Source: CAZRHR01 sp964599915
GTDB lineage: Bacteria; Bacteroidota; Bacteroidia; CAIKAF01
DNA length: 32,961 bases
Assembly: GCA_964599915.1 (NCBI GenBank)
Contig: CAZRHR010000024.1
Coordinates: 1-32,961, forward strand
Reading direction: 5' to 3'
Position 1 is the first letter of the stretch. Each line of letters begins with the position of its first letter. Of the stretch, positions 1 through 8,448 are shown piece by piece. The position numbers were made by a program, and so were the translations under genes. The notes beneath the pieces are model-generated. The model did no database searches, was not told where the DNA came from, and was given only the letters and a program-made list of their open reading frames with translations.

Positions 1-66
1 CTTAACTTTTTTCCTCGCGTGAGGCTGGTGTAATTGAACAATGTATCTACTACAACATCCATACTA

Positions 67-804
67 ATGGGAGCAACTCCTTTGCTATTGGTTCATGGTT
101 TAAATGAATCGGGCGGTATTTTTAAAGACTGGCGGCGTTTTTTTCCTGATCGTGCTGTGTTTATGCCCGATTTTCCTCCTTTTGGGGAGGCCGGTCATTT
201 AGCGATGTCCGGGTACCAAATGAAGGATTATGCCCATTGGTTTGAAGATTATTTTGTGCAACATCACCTGAAAGAGGTGGATTGGGTGGGACATAGCATG
301 GGCGGTTACATTGGGTTGGAGCTCATGCAACAGTTTCCCCACCGTATTCGGAAACTGGTCTTGCTCAATTCTACGCTCACGGCGGACGCTCCCGAGCGCA
401 AAATCAACCGGGACAGAACCATTCAATTGCTCAGGGAGCGGCCGGAAACGTATTATCGTGAGTTTACAGGGGTATTGTTTCGCCCCGATTCCCCCGGGCT
501 TCATCATCCGGATGCCCCATGGTTGAGCGAGCAAATGCGGAAGGTTCCAGTTTCCGCCCTGCAACAAGTCATTGCAGGTTTGAGGGATCGGCCGGATTAT
601 ACTGCATTGGCGGAAAAGTATGCCGAAAAAATCCTGTGGTTGTCCGGCGACCATGACCTTATTTTTCCGGTGGACCAACAGAAGGAATTAGCCGATACTT
701 TAGGTATTTCTTGGAAGAATCTGCCCAATGCCGGCCACATGGGACCTTGGGAGGATGCAGAAAATGCGGCCCTCGCCCTTCGTGATTTTCTGCAACAACC
801 CTGA
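67..804 (+). CDS. alpha/beta hydrolase
   Basis: Cytoplasmic alpha/beta-hydrolase-fold enzyme of about 245 residues; the substrate cannot be read from sequence. The oxyanion-loop LLLVHG lies at the N-terminus. The nucleophile elbow is GHSMGG (Ser about residue 77), the acid is the second Asp of SGDHD (about 197) and the His is in NAGHMG (about 224), so the triad is complete. I chose the ATG at 67; an in-frame TTG at 34 would add 11 residues and follows directly on a TAA at 31-33. Codons 1-33 (ending ..RVRLV, stop) could be the tail of an upstream gene, but ten codons cannot prove it. mtaB begins 30 nt downstream with its own promoter-like box, so the two need not be co-transcribed. Confidence 0.85.
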   Translation: MGATPLLLVHGLNESGGIFKDWRRFFPDRAVFMPDFPPFGEAGHLAMSGYQMKDYAHWFEDYFVQHHLKEVDWVGHSMGGYIGLELMQQFPHRIRKLVLLNSTLTADAPERKINRDRTIQLLRERPETYYREFTGVLFRPDSPGLHHPDAPWLSEQMRKVPVSALQQVIAGLRDRPDYTALAEKYAEKILWLSGDHDLIFPVDQQKELADTLGISWKNLPNAGHMGPWEDAENAALALRDFLQQP

Positions 805-822
805 AAAACACGGGATTTTCCC

Positions 823-830
823 TACCTTAG
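823..830 (+). promoter_or_regulatory. -7 promoter box for the mtaB operon
   Basis: TACCTTAG matches the Bacteroidota -7 consensus TAnnTTTG with one mismatch. Only four bases separate it from the ATG at 835, so transcription would start at or next to the start codon. No clear -33 element is visible. Confidence 0.45.
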
Positions 831-834
831 CTGC

Positions 835-2199
835 ATGAATCGTCCGGCTACAGCGGCCTATTATACGTTGGGCTGCAAGTTGAATTTCGCAGAAACTTCT
901 ACCATTGCCCGTCAACTGACCGAGGCAGGGGTGGAAAAAATTTCCTTTAGCGATGGTGCTGATATTTACGTGATTAATACATGTTCAGTCACCGATCATG
1001 CCGACCGAAAATGTAAAAAAGTAGTAGCAGAAGCCTTACGTTTCAATCCGGAGGCCAAAGTGGTGGTGGTGGGCTGTTATGCACAGCTCAAACCTCTCGA
1101 AATTGCCGCCATTCCCGGTGTGTCCATGGTTTTGGGGGCCAGAGAAAAATTTAACCTTCCGGAACTGCTCCCTACGTTGCAGTCCAAAACAACCGGACCA
1201 GCCAAAGTCCTCCGTAGCAAAATCAAGGAAACACAGTTTTTCCTGCCTTCTTTTTCCGTGGGGGACCGAACCCGCACCTTCTTAAAAGTGCAGGATGGTT
1301 GTGATTATTTCTGCTCCTTTTGCACGATTCCATTGGCCCGGGGAAAAAGCAGAAATGCGCCCATTACCGAACTTGTGAAGCAAGCCCATGCCATCGCTGA
1401 ACAAGGGGTAAAAGAAATTGTCGTATCAGGCATTAACATTGGAGATTTTGGCCAAACCACAGGGGAAGATGTGTTGGATTTGTTTCGTGCCTTAGATGAG
1501 GTCAAAGGCATTGAGCGATATCGCATTTCTTCCATAGAACCTAATTTATTGCGCTACGATATCATTGATTTCGTGGCACAATCGCGCGCATTTTTACCCC
1601 ATTTTCACCTGCCACTGCAAAGTGGTGCGGATGCCATTTTGCAAAAAATGAGACGCCGCTACCTCACCGATTTGTATGCGGATCGGGTGGCGTACATTAA
1701 ATCCGCCATGCCCCATGCCTGTATTGGGGTAGACATCATGGTGGGTTTTCCCGGTGAAACCGACGCTTTATTTCAAACCACGTTCGATTTTCTCCATACC
1801 TTGCCTGTAGATTATTTTCACGTGTTTACTTACAGCGAGCGTCCTAACACCACCGCCATCAAATTGCCCGACCCGGTTCCTATGGCCGTAAGGAAGCAAC
1901 GAACCCAACAACTCAGACAATTGTCTGAAAAGAAAAGAGAAGCCTTTTACCAATCACAAATCGGACGCCATGTGTCTGTCCTTTGGGAAGCCGAAGCACA
2001 GGGCGAGGAAATGTTTGGTTTTACAGAAAATTATATCCGCGTGGTGCAGCCATATGACCCTGCAGAGGTGAATGAAATTCGGCCCATGCAACTGACCTCT
2101 ATCCGTTCAAAGGACGGCATGGGGGAAGTGAAAATTCGCGTTCAACCCCAAGAATTACCGGAAGCCCTTCAAAAAAGATTGGTTTCCACTACCGCATAA
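835..2199 (+). CDS. mtaB: tRNA t6A37 methylthiotransferase MtaB
   Basis: Radical-SAM methylthiotransferase that turns t6A at position 37 of tRNA into ms2t6A. The 454-residue length fits the family. The N-terminal UPF0004 domain starts with YTLGCKLNFAE and carries the three Cys of the auxiliary cluster (about residues 14, 50 and 81: LGCK, NTCS, VGCY). The radical-SAM CxxxCxxC motif is GCDYFCSFC (Cys 156, 160, 163). A C-terminal TRAM-like segment follows. The LGCKLN signature points to MtaB rather than MiaB or RimO. It is first in a compact run: lgt starts only 4 nt after its stop. The ATG lies 4 nt after a -7-like box. Confidence 0.95.
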   Translation: MNRPATAAYYTLGCKLNFAETSTIARQLTEAGVEKISFSDGADIYVINTCSVTDHADRKCKKVVAEALRFNPEAKVVVVGCYAQLKPLEIAAIPGVSMVLGAREKFNLPELLPTLQSKTTGPAKVLRSKIKETQFFLPSFSVGDRTRTFLKVQDGCDYFCSFCTIPLARGKSRNAPITELVKQAHAIAEQGVKEIVVSGINIGDFGQTTGEDVLDLFRALDEVKGIERYRISSIEPNLLRYDIIDFVAQSRAFLPHFHLPLQSGADAILQKMRRRYLTDLYADRVAYIKSAMPHACIGVDIMVGFPGETDALFQTTFDFLHTLPVDYFHVFTYSERPNTTAIKLPDPVPMAVRKQRTQQLRQLSEKKREAFYQSQIGRHVSVLWEAEAQGEEMFGFTENYIRVVQPYDPAEVNEIRPMQLTSIRSKDGMGEVKIRVQPQELPEALQKRLVSTTA

Positions 2200-2203
2200 C
2201 CGC

Positions 2204-3493
2204 ATGTTTCCTACCCTGAATTACCTGATTAATTATTTGTTTGGCACGGACATTCAACTGAATTTTCCGCCCACTTTCGGAACCTTAGTCGCCCTTAGTT
2301 TTCTTGCGGCGGCCTGGATGCTTCGCAAAGAAATGGTGCGAAAAGCCAAACAAGGCCTTATCCCTGAAATAAAAATAAAAATCACCAAAGGTGCCGCTCC
2401 TACCCTCCAAGAGGGTCTGGTAAATGGCCTTATAGGTGGATTTATTGGATTGAAGGTCGGTGCCCTTCTGTTAGGAGAAGCGCCTGAGTTTGGCGACAAT
2501 CCACAAGGTTTTATCCTTTCTTTAGAGGGGAATTGGCTTACCGCGCTGGTGGGGGCTTTGGCTTTCGGTGGCTATGCCTATTATGACAAAAAACGAAAGG
2601 CCCTTCCAACGCCGGAAGTCACTACCCAAGCCATGCCCATGGCAGATCTGGTGTCCGGCATTACGCTCAACGCCGCCGGATATGGCATTTTGGGTGCCAA
2701 GCTTTTTCATAACCTGGAATATTTCGATGCCTTTATGGCGGATCCCTTGGGAAGTTTGTTTTCGGTGACAGGACTTACTTTTTATGGAGGGTTGATTGGT
2801 GGGTTTTATGGCGTGCGGCGCTTTGTTCGCAAAAGAGGTATTCCTACCATTCACATTGCAGACGCGGTGGCCCCTGCGCTTATTTTGGCTTACGGCATTG
2901 GCCGCATAGGCTGTTTACTCTCCGGCGATGGCGACTGGGGCGTGGTCAATTCCGCTTATCGGATTTCAGAGGACCGTCAATACCAGGAAATTCCTTTGGA
3001 TACGTTTCAAATAGATGCCCAGAAATACTTTTTCTATTATAATGCACCGCTTCCCTCGGAAGTTCCACATGTTTACCAACCCAAACCCGCCGCCCTTTCA
3101 TTTTTGCCTGATTGGTTTTTTGCCTTCGATTTTCCACACAATGTGAATAATGAAGGGATACCCATCACAGGTTGCGAAGGCACGTATTGCAGCCGTCTTC
3201 CTTTGCCGGTATTTCCCACCATGATTTATGAAATTGGCATGGCTTTGCTGATTTTTGTTGGCTTATGGAGTGTAAGAGGATTTTTTTCCTCTCCCGGGCA
3301 AATGTTTGGCGCCTATCTGATGGCCAATGGCGTGGAACGCTTTTTAATTGAACAAATACGAGTCAACGCAGAAATGCATTTGTTGGGTATCACTTTTACT
3401 CAAGCGGAACTTATTGCGGTGGTGCTTGTAGGCGCGGGCCTGCTCATGTTGGTACAAAACAAACGCTTACAGCCATGGCTGATGAAAATGTAA
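2204..3493 (+). CDS. lgt: prolipoprotein diacylglyceryl transferase
   Basis: Inner-membrane enzyme that moves diacylglyceryl from phosphatidylglycerol to the lipobox Cys of prolipoproteins. It is a polytopic protein of 429 residues with FYGGLIGG at about 200, the signature GRIGCLLSGDGDWG (Arg about 234), MIYEIG (Glu about 343) and RFLIEQIR (Arg about 379). About 100 mostly hydrophilic residues are inserted between the signature and MIYEIG, so it is much longer than proteobacterial Lgt (260-290). The Asn of the usual GRIGCFLNG motif is Ser here. Its 3' end overlaps the next gene by 19 nt, implying co-translation. Substrates in this window could include the predicted lipoproteins at 16154, 20748 and 27707. 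Confidence 0.9.
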   Translation: MFPTLNYLINYLFGTDIQLNFPPTFGTLVALSFLAAAWMLRKEMVRKAKQGLIPEIKIKITKGAAPTLQEGLVNGLIGGFIGLKVGALLLGEAPEFGDNPQGFILSLEGNWLTALVGALAFGGYAYYDKKRKALPTPEVTTQAMPMADLVSGITLNAAGYGILGAKLFHNLEYFDAFMADPLGSLFSVTGLTFYGGLIGGFYGVRRFVRKRGIPTIHIADAVAPALILAYGIGRIGCLLSGDGDWGVVNSAYRISEDRQYQEIPLDTFQIDAQKYFFYYNAPLPSEVPHVYQPKPAALSFLPDWFFAFDFPHNVNNEGIPITGCEGTYCSRLPLPVFPTMIYEIGMALLIFVGLWSVRGFFSSPGQMFGAYLMANGVERFLIEQIRVNAEMHLLGITFTQAELIAVVLVGAGLLMLVQNKRLQPWLMKM

Positions 3494-4281
3494 ACCTTAG
3501 CCGGTTGGTGCCCAAGGTACTTGAAGTGATGGCACCTGTAGCCACCTGGCTTCGGGCCACCTTTTACACCTTCGACCGTAACCAAACCGAAGAAAAAGGT
3601 TTACACGACTTGGTTTCCTATGTAGACCGAGAAAGTGAGGAAAGGCTTTTACAAGGCTTACTTCCGTTGATTCCGGGAAGTGCGGTGTTGGCCGAAGAAT
3701 CCGGAGCTGCCGGAGATTCAGACTGGGTTTGGGTGGTAGATCCTTTAGATGGTACCACCAATTTCATTCATGGCATGCCCTTTTTTTGCATTTCCATTGG
3801 GCTTTTATTTCGAGGAAAACCCGTGGCCGGATGGATTGCAGAAGCTCATGCCGGAGATTTCTTTTATGCATGGGAAGGAGGAGGCGCGTGGAAAAATGGG
3901 TTACCCATTACGGTGACCTCTGTGGAGCAAGCCGAAAAAGCCCTTTTTGCCACCGGATTTCCCGTTAAGCAATTTGAACGCATAGAAGAAGTGACCCACG
4001 CGGTGGGGCAATTCATGCAACATACCCGCGGCTTGCGCAGGTTCGGTACGGCCGCCATGGACTTGGCCTGGACCGCTACAGGAAAATTTGCTGGTTTTTA
4101 TGAATTTGGTCTAAGCCCGTGGGATGTCGCGGCAGGCGCTGTGATTGTGCGAGAAGCCGGTGGTACTGTCACCGATTTTCAAGGAGGGGAGGCATGGCTT
4201 CATGGGAAAGAAATTTGCGCTTCCAATGGAAAAGTGCACCAAGACATGTTGAAACTCATCCATCCAAATACCACCTCATGA
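3475..4281 (+). CDS. inositol monophosphatase family protein
   Basis: Mg2+-dependent phosphatase of the IMPase superfamily, 268 residues. Metal-binding motifs are complete: LAEESG (Glu at 74/75), WVVDPLDGTTNF (Asp 89 and Asp 92) and SPWDVAAG (Asp 217). The family acts on inositol phosphates, histidinol phosphate, PAP or fructose bisphosphate; sequence alone does not select one. The gene overlaps lgt by 19 nt at its start and the next gene by 4 nt (ATGA) at its end, so it sits inside an operon. Confidence 0.9.
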   Translation: MADENVNLSRLVPKVLEVMAPVATWLRATFYTFDRNQTEEKGLHDLVSYVDRESEERLLQGLLPLIPGSAVLAEESGAAGDSDWVWVVDPLDGTTNFIHGMPFFCISIGLLFRGKPVAGWIAEAHAGDFFYAWEGGGAWKNGLPITVTSVEQAEKALFATGFPVKQFERIEEVTHAVGQFMQHTRGLRRFGTAAMDLAWTATGKFAGFYEFGLSPWDVAAGAVIVREAGGTVTDFQGGEAWLHGKEICASNGKVHQDMLKLIHPNTTS

Positions 4282-5660
4282 AGCAGGCCATCCTTTTTCT
4301 TTTCCTTCTTTTTTTAGGTCTTTTTCCAAGCGCCCAGGCGCAAGAGATGCCCGGAAAAAAAGTCTATGTTTTACCTTTAGCGGATGACATTGGCCCTGCG
4401 GCTGTTCGCACCGTAATCAAAGGTATGGAAGCGGCTCAGAAAGCTGAAGCCGACCTGATTTTAGTGGAGATGAATACCTATGGCGGCGAATTATCTGCCG
4501 CGGACACCATCCGTAATCGTTTTTTGTACAGTTCCATTCCTGTTTGGGTATTTATAGAAAGTAATGCGGGATCTGCCGGAGCCATTATTGCTTTGGCTTG
4601 CGATTCCATTTACATGAAACCGGGCGCCATCATGGGAGCAGCTACGGTGGTCAATGGACAGGGAGAAAAAATGCCGGAAAAATACCAAAGTTTTGTTCGG
4701 GCAAAAATGAGAGAAACAGCCATTCAGAAAGGCCGTGACCCCTTGATAGCCGAAGCCATGGTGGATGAGGCGGTGTCGGTTCCGGAGGTGAAACCTGATG
4801 GAAAACTCATCACTTTCACGGTAGATGAAGCGATACAATTTGGATTTTGTGAGGGAAGTTTTCCGGATCGTGCGGCATTAATTGCCTCAGAAATAGGAGA
4901 AAATGCAATCATTATAGAGCAGGAAAACACGTTTTTGGACCAAGTGATTCGCTTTTTCCTTCATCCCGCAGTCAGTTCCGTGCTGATGTTGGTGATGGTG
5001 ATTGGTTTGATTACCGAGATTCGTACGCCCGGCGTGGGACTTCCCGGTGCGGCCGCTGTGGTAGCTGCGCTTTTGTATTTTATTCCTGCGTACTTGGAAG
5101 GACTTGCGGCCCATTGGGAAATTCTTTTAATACTGGTTGGTATTATCCTATTGGTGCTTGAAATCTTCGTGATTCCCGGATTTGGCGTGGCGGGGGTATT
5201 GGGCATTGTGTTTTTAGCAGCGGGTATGATTTTATCCTTGGTTCCGGAAGGCGGATCACCCGATCAAGGTTGGAAGACTCCGGATGCCTCCTTGTTGCTC
5301 AATGCCACCTTGACGGTGGGCGCCATTTTATTGATTGGAATGGTAGGAAGCATCATGTTGTCAGGTGGGTTGCTCATGAGTGGCTGGATGAAAAAAGTGG
5401 CTGTGGTGGGCGAGCAAAAAAAATCGGAAGGTTGGATGGCCGTTGAACATGTAAAAGACGATTTCACAGGCGCAGAAGGCACCGTCATTCATACCTTGAA
5501 GCCGATGGGCTGGGTTCAGGTGCAGGGAAAGCGCGTAGAGGCCCGCATACGGCATGGCGTAGCGGAGCAAAATGAACCGGTACGTTTTTTATTTCATGAA
5601 AATGGGGTTTGGGTGGTAGAAAAAGTGACAGCGGATGATGGACAAGGAGATCATGCCTAA
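4278..5660 (+). CDS. NfeD family protein, ClpP-class membrane serine protease
   Basis: Long-form NfeD of 460 residues. The start at 4278 gives an ATGA overlap with the previous gene and a good signal peptide (hydrophobic stretch, SAQAQ near residue 20). Residues 25-230 form a ClpP/SppA-like domain with MNTYGGE and the nucleophile in NAGSAG (Ser 99); the Lys near 135 is the probable partner of the Ser-Lys dyad. Several membrane segments follow (about 240-400), then a C-terminal NfeD OB-fold domain (about 405-450). Relatives cleave hydrophobic regions of membrane proteins and often work with stomatin-like partners; no stomatin gene is in this window. A longer open frame from 4119 lies inside the previous gene and is not a believable start. 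Confidence 0.9.
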   Translation: MKQAILFLFLLFLGLFPSAQAQEMPGKKVYVLPLADDIGPAAVRTVIKGMEAAQKAEADLILVEMNTYGGELSAADTIRNRFLYSSIPVWVFIESNAGSAGAIIALACDSIYMKPGAIMGAATVVNGQGEKMPEKYQSFVRAKMRETAIQKGRDPLIAEAMVDEAVSVPEVKPDGKLITFTVDEAIQFGFCEGSFPDRAALIASEIGENAIIIEQENTFLDQVIRFFLHPAVSSVLMLVMVIGLITEIRTPGVGLPGAAAVVAALLYFIPAYLEGLAAHWEILLILVGIILLVLEIFVIPGFGVAGVLGIVFLAAGMILSLVPEGGSPDQGWKTPDASLLLNATLTVGAILLIGMVGSIMLSGGLLMSGWMKKVAVVGEQKKSEGWMAVEHVKDDFTGAEGTVIHTLKPMGWVQVQGKRVEARIRHGVAEQNEPVRFLFHENGVWVVEKVTADDGQGDHA

Positions 5661-5661
5661 C

Positions 5662-6759
5662 ATGAAAGGTGTAAAGGGCGTTCCGAAATGGGTGCTAGTG
5701 TTTTTAGCCCTGCTGGTTGGCCCTGCCATTTGGCTGCAAAACCCGGAGCAAACCGACACATCAAAAATCAAATGGCGCCTAGATGGAGGATTAGAAACCT
5801 ATGTGCTGCTCCCATTTACACCCATGGAGGGAAATACCTTGCCTTCGCCCTTTGTTTCTTATCATCGCACGAATGAATTTAACCTGAACATGGTTTTTTT
5901 ACGTGCCGAGGTGGGACAAAACCAATGGCGGGTAAGGATGGCCGGGATGTTTGGAACCTACGCCATTGCCAATTTAGCCTCAGAGCCGGAAGGCATACGT
6001 TGGTTGTATGAAGCCAATCTAGGCATCAAATTATCACGCAAAAAGAACCTATGGCTCGAAGCAGGTATTTTGCCTTCCCATATTGGATTTGAAACGCCTT
6101 TTGGTTTGGATAATCATAACCTTTCACGAAGCCTTGTGGCGGATAATTCGCCTTATTATATGGCCGGCGCTCAAGTCTCGTATCAATCTCCTTCTGAAAA
6201 ATGGCTCATCAGAGGCATACTCATGAATGGCTGGCAGCAGGTGTTTAGACCTCGCGCGGAGCTTCCGGCCATAGGGCACCAAGTGGTCTGGTCTCCCAAT
6301 GAAAAATTTTCTTTGCTTTCTAGTTCTTTTGTTGGAAAAATTGCCCGCGATTCTAGCCAACATTGGCGACTTTATCACCATGCGTTTGTTCGGTACCAAT
6401 GGCACGCGCGTTGGGAAGGTCTGGGTGGCTTCGATATAGGAAGTCAATCTTCTGCTCAAGGCTGGAACATCTGGTGGTCGCCTGTACTTCAACTTCGATT
6501 CAAAGCCCATTCGCGCGTTCATTTGGCGGGCAGATTAGAAGGATATGCTGATCCTCATCAACAAATTATAAGGATGGAACAGGTACCAGGCTGGAAAGTT
6601 TGGGGTGGATCCATGAACCTGGATGTGCAATTTTTGAAATATGTAAAATGGCGCCTGGAAGCACGTTATCTTTTTCACCAGAATGGTGAACCTTTATCGC
6701 CTTCGATTTCATCATCTTCCCTCGGCTGGGTGGCCACTTCCTTGGGTGTACGCTTTTAA
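5662..6759 (+). CDS. outer-membrane beta-barrel porin, bbp2-like
   Basis: Predicted outer-membrane beta-barrel of about 365 residues. A hydrophobic N-terminal segment (MKGVKGVPKWVLVFLALLVG) is a signal sequence. The body is rich in alternating aromatic and polar strands. The central block reads WLEAGILPSHIGFE, then LSRSLVADNSPYYMAGAQ, then a block ending LIRGILMNGWQ, and this matches the Bacteroidota putative porin family (bbp2/OmpL-like) as I know it. The protein ends in a Phe (SLGVRF), usual for barrels. I chose ATG 5662, just after the upstream stop; ATGs at 5635, 5638 and 5653 are in frame and would overlap the NfeD gene. Last gene of the mtaB run. The transported solute is unknown. Confidence 0.75.
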   Translation: MKGVKGVPKWVLVFLALLVGPAIWLQNPEQTDTSKIKWRLDGGLETYVLLPFTPMEGNTLPSPFVSYHRTNEFNLNMVFLRAEVGQNQWRVRMAGMFGTYAIANLASEPEGIRWLYEANLGIKLSRKKNLWLEAGILPSHIGFETPFGLDNHNLSRSLVADNSPYYMAGAQVSYQSPSEKWLIRGILMNGWQQVFRPRAELPAIGHQVVWSPNEKFSLLSSSFVGKIARDSSQHWRLYHHAFVRYQWHARWEGLGGFDIGSQSSAQGWNIWWSPVLQLRFKAHSRVHLAGRLEGYADPHQQIIRMEQVPGWKVWGGSMNLDVQFLKYVKWRLEARYLFHQNGEPLSPSISSSSLGWVATSLGVRF

Positions 6760-6786
6760 TGGACTTTCATTTCCGGTAAAGAACAC

Positions 6787-6819
6787 TTTGGTCAACTTAG
6801 ATTTAGAAGCGTGACCAAA
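6787..6819. repeat. 8-bp inverted repeat upstream of the glycine-rich gene
   Basis: TTTGGTCA (6787-6794) and TGACCAAA (6812-6819) are perfect inverted repeats 17 nt apart. They lie 34-66 nt upstream of the ATG at 6853, where an operator could sit. No T-tract follows, so it is not an obvious terminator of the porin gene. Confidence 0.4.
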
Positions 6820-6840
6820 CCATAAATTACATCAATTTGG

Positions 6841-6848
6841 TATATTAG
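6841..6848 (+). promoter_or_regulatory. -7 promoter box for the glycine-rich gene
   Basis: TATATTAG matches TAnnTTTG with one mismatch and ends four bases before the ATG at 6853, the same spacing and the same TTAG variant as at mtaB. Confidence 0.45.
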
Positions 6849-6852
6849 TCCA

Positions 6853-8163
6853 ATGAAAATACTTCAATTGGCGGGCCTGTTCATGGCAGGTTGCTTTTCT
6901 AGTTTTTACGCGCAAGGGGTTTTGATTTCTACGGCTCCAGGTTCGCCTGTGCAAGGCGCTTCTCTTGAATTGCGCGACAGTACCCGTGGTTTTTTGCTTA
7001 ACCGCATGACCACCACGCAGCGAAATGCCATTTCAAATCCACCTGTTGGTTTACAAATTTACAATACCACCACCGGTTGTTTTGAAGGGTATTTGGCCTC
7101 CGGATGGCGTTCATTGGCATGTAATTGTGTGAGTTATCCTTCTGCGGCCATTCAGGCTTCTTTTCTATCGCCCGGAACCGGTCAAGCCGTCACTTTTGCT
7201 CCGGCTCAATCTGGTTCGGGTATAGCGTATCAATGGCAATTTTCAGGCGGCACGCCCGCCACTTCTTCTGTTGCCTCTGCCCAAGCCAGTTGGTCAGTGG
7301 CCGGAAACTACTGGGTGCGATTAACGGCCACCGATGCTTCAGGTTGTAGTGCCACCGATTCTGTACAAGTGGTGGTAAGTGCGTGCGCCGCTTATTCCGG
7401 TTCTCAATCCCAAACTTTTACCTACACCGGCGCCATGCAGACTTTTACCGTACCTGCTGGGGTTTGCACCGTGAGGGTCGAAGTATGGGGCGCCGAAGGA
7501 GGAAGAGGCTTCAACAATAATTATGGCGGATTATTGAATAATGCTGGTGATGGTGGATTTGTTACGGGGGATAAAATTGTGACACCGGGTACCACTTTAT
7601 CCGTATTTGTAGGACAAAAAGGAACAGATGGTGGATTTGCCATTGGTGGACCCGGCGGCTGGAATGGGGGTGGAAACGGGGTAGGGTGGAGCAGTACTTA
7701 TGGCGGCGGCGGCGGTGGCGGGGCTTCTGATGTTCGATTGGGAGGAACGGCTTTGTCGAACCGTATCATTGTCGGCGGCGGCGGCGGTGGTGGAAGCTAT
7801 TATACTCCAGCCACAGGTGGTTGGGGAGGTTATCCCAACGGCGATGTCGGCCGTATCGGTGATCCTGGTATTGTAGACCAAAACTCCGGTTTGGGTGGAA
7901 CGCAATCGGCGGGCGGAAATGGTGGTGTGTCCAATGGAAATGGCTCCAACGGCTTGCCCGGCCAACTGGGCACCGGAGGAAATGCAGGCCCGGGAAGTTG
8001 TGCCGGCGGTGGCGGCGGCGGATATTATGGCGGTGGTGGTGGAGCCAACTGCAATGGGGCAGGTGGCGGCGGCGGTTCATCTTTCTTTGGAGGAATGGAT
8101 GCCAATACCAACCATATCAATAATAACCGTACTGGAAATGGACAGGTCATCATCCGTTGGTGA
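6853..8163 (+). CDS. secreted PKD and glycine-rich domain protein
   Basis: Exported protein of 436 residues. A signal peptide ends near FYAQG (residues 18-22). Residues about 23-92 (LELRDSTRGFLLNRMTTTQR and a later GLQIYNTTTG) are the tail-fibre-like head often found at the start of Bacteroidota surface proteins. Residues about 93-178 look like a PKD-type Ig domain (SGGTPATSS, WVRLTATD). From about 182 a TFTYTGAMQTFTVPAGV start and VEVWGAEGGRG lead into a Gly/Asn-rich domain like the ALK/LTK-type glycine-rich domain (Pfam Gly_rich), with runs of five to six Gly, probably polyglycine-II helices. No T9SS sorting tail is seen, so the export route past the periplasm is open. Role unknown; adhesion or surface display is a guess. 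Confidence 0.8.
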   Translation: MKILQLAGLFMAGCFSSFYAQGVLISTAPGSPVQGASLELRDSTRGFLLNRMTTTQRNAISNPPVGLQIYNTTTGCFEGYLASGWRSLACNCVSYPSAAIQASFLSPGTGQAVTFAPAQSGSGIAYQWQFSGGTPATSSVASAQASWSVAGNYWVRLTATDASGCSATDSVQVVVSACAAYSGSQSQTFTYTGAMQTFTVPAGVCTVRVEVWGAEGGRGFNNNYGGLLNNAGDGGFVTGDKIVTPGTTLSVFVGQKGTDGGFAIGGPGGWNGGGNGVGWSSTYGGGGGGGASDVRLGGTALSNRIIVGGGGGGGSYYTPATGGWGGYPNGDVGRIGDPGIVDQNSGLGGTQSAGGNGGVSNGNGSNGLPGQLGTGGNAGPGSCAGGGGGGYYGGGGGANCNGAGGGGGSSFFGGMDANTNHINNNRTGNGQVIIRW

Positions 8164-8170
8164 TAGACCG

Positions 8171-8446
8171 ATGGAGGAATTTGTTCCTCATTGGCAGCAC
8201 ATTACCCATGACAACCAATCCATGCTGGAACGACACTTTCAGTTTCAGGATTTCAAAACGGCGTGGGCCTTTATGGAACAAGTCGCTCATTTGGCAGAAG
8301 AAATGCAACATCATCCCCATTGGGAAAATGTATACAATCAAGTGACCATTCGCTTGACTACGCACGACCAGGGAAACCAAGTGACTTCACTGGATGTACG
8401 TATGGCAAAAGCCATTAACAACCTGTTGGAAAATAATCGCTTCTAA
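8171..8446 (+). CDS. 4a-hydroxytetrahydrobiopterin dehydratase (pterin carbinolamine dehydratase)
   Basis: Small enzyme of 91 residues that dehydrates pterin-4a-carbinolamine during recycling of the cofactor of aromatic amino-acid hydroxylases; homologues also bind transcription factors. The family core is present: F..A..FMEQVAHLAEE, then MQHHPHWENVYNQV, IRLTTHD, and a terminal VRMAKAINNLL. I chose ATG 8171; the frame is open further upstream only because it shadows the glycine-rich gene. It starts 7 nt after that gene's stop, so it may share its transcript. Its stop lies 2 nt from the stop of the convergent desaturase gene. No phenylalanine hydroxylase gene is in the window. Confidence 0.88.
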   Translation: MEEFVPHWQHITHDNQSMLERHFQFQDFKTAWAFMEQVAHLAEEMQHHPHWENVYNQVTIRLTTHDQGNQVTSLDVRMAKAINNLLENNRF

Positions 8447-8448
8447 TT

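Noticed and set aside
1..33. Possible C-terminal tail of an upstream gene
   Set aside because: Ten in-frame codons before a TAA are not enough to support a gene call.
4119..4277. Longer start for the NfeD-type gene
   Set aside because: It overlaps the phosphatase gene in another frame and would mask the signal peptide.
7597..7965. Open frame on the minus strand opposite the glycine-rich gene
   Set aside because: It is a by-product of GGC/GGT codons, is low-complexity and has no family likeness.
7680..8080. Regular GGC-rich repeats that could be mistaken for a repeat array
   Set aside because: They encode Gly runs within one open frame; there are no constant repeats with unique spacers, so it is not CRISPR.
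7895..8170. Upstream extension of the pterin dehydratase frame
   Set aside because: It lies within the glycine-rich gene in another frame and shows no dehydratase homology; the enzyme core starts after ATG 8171.
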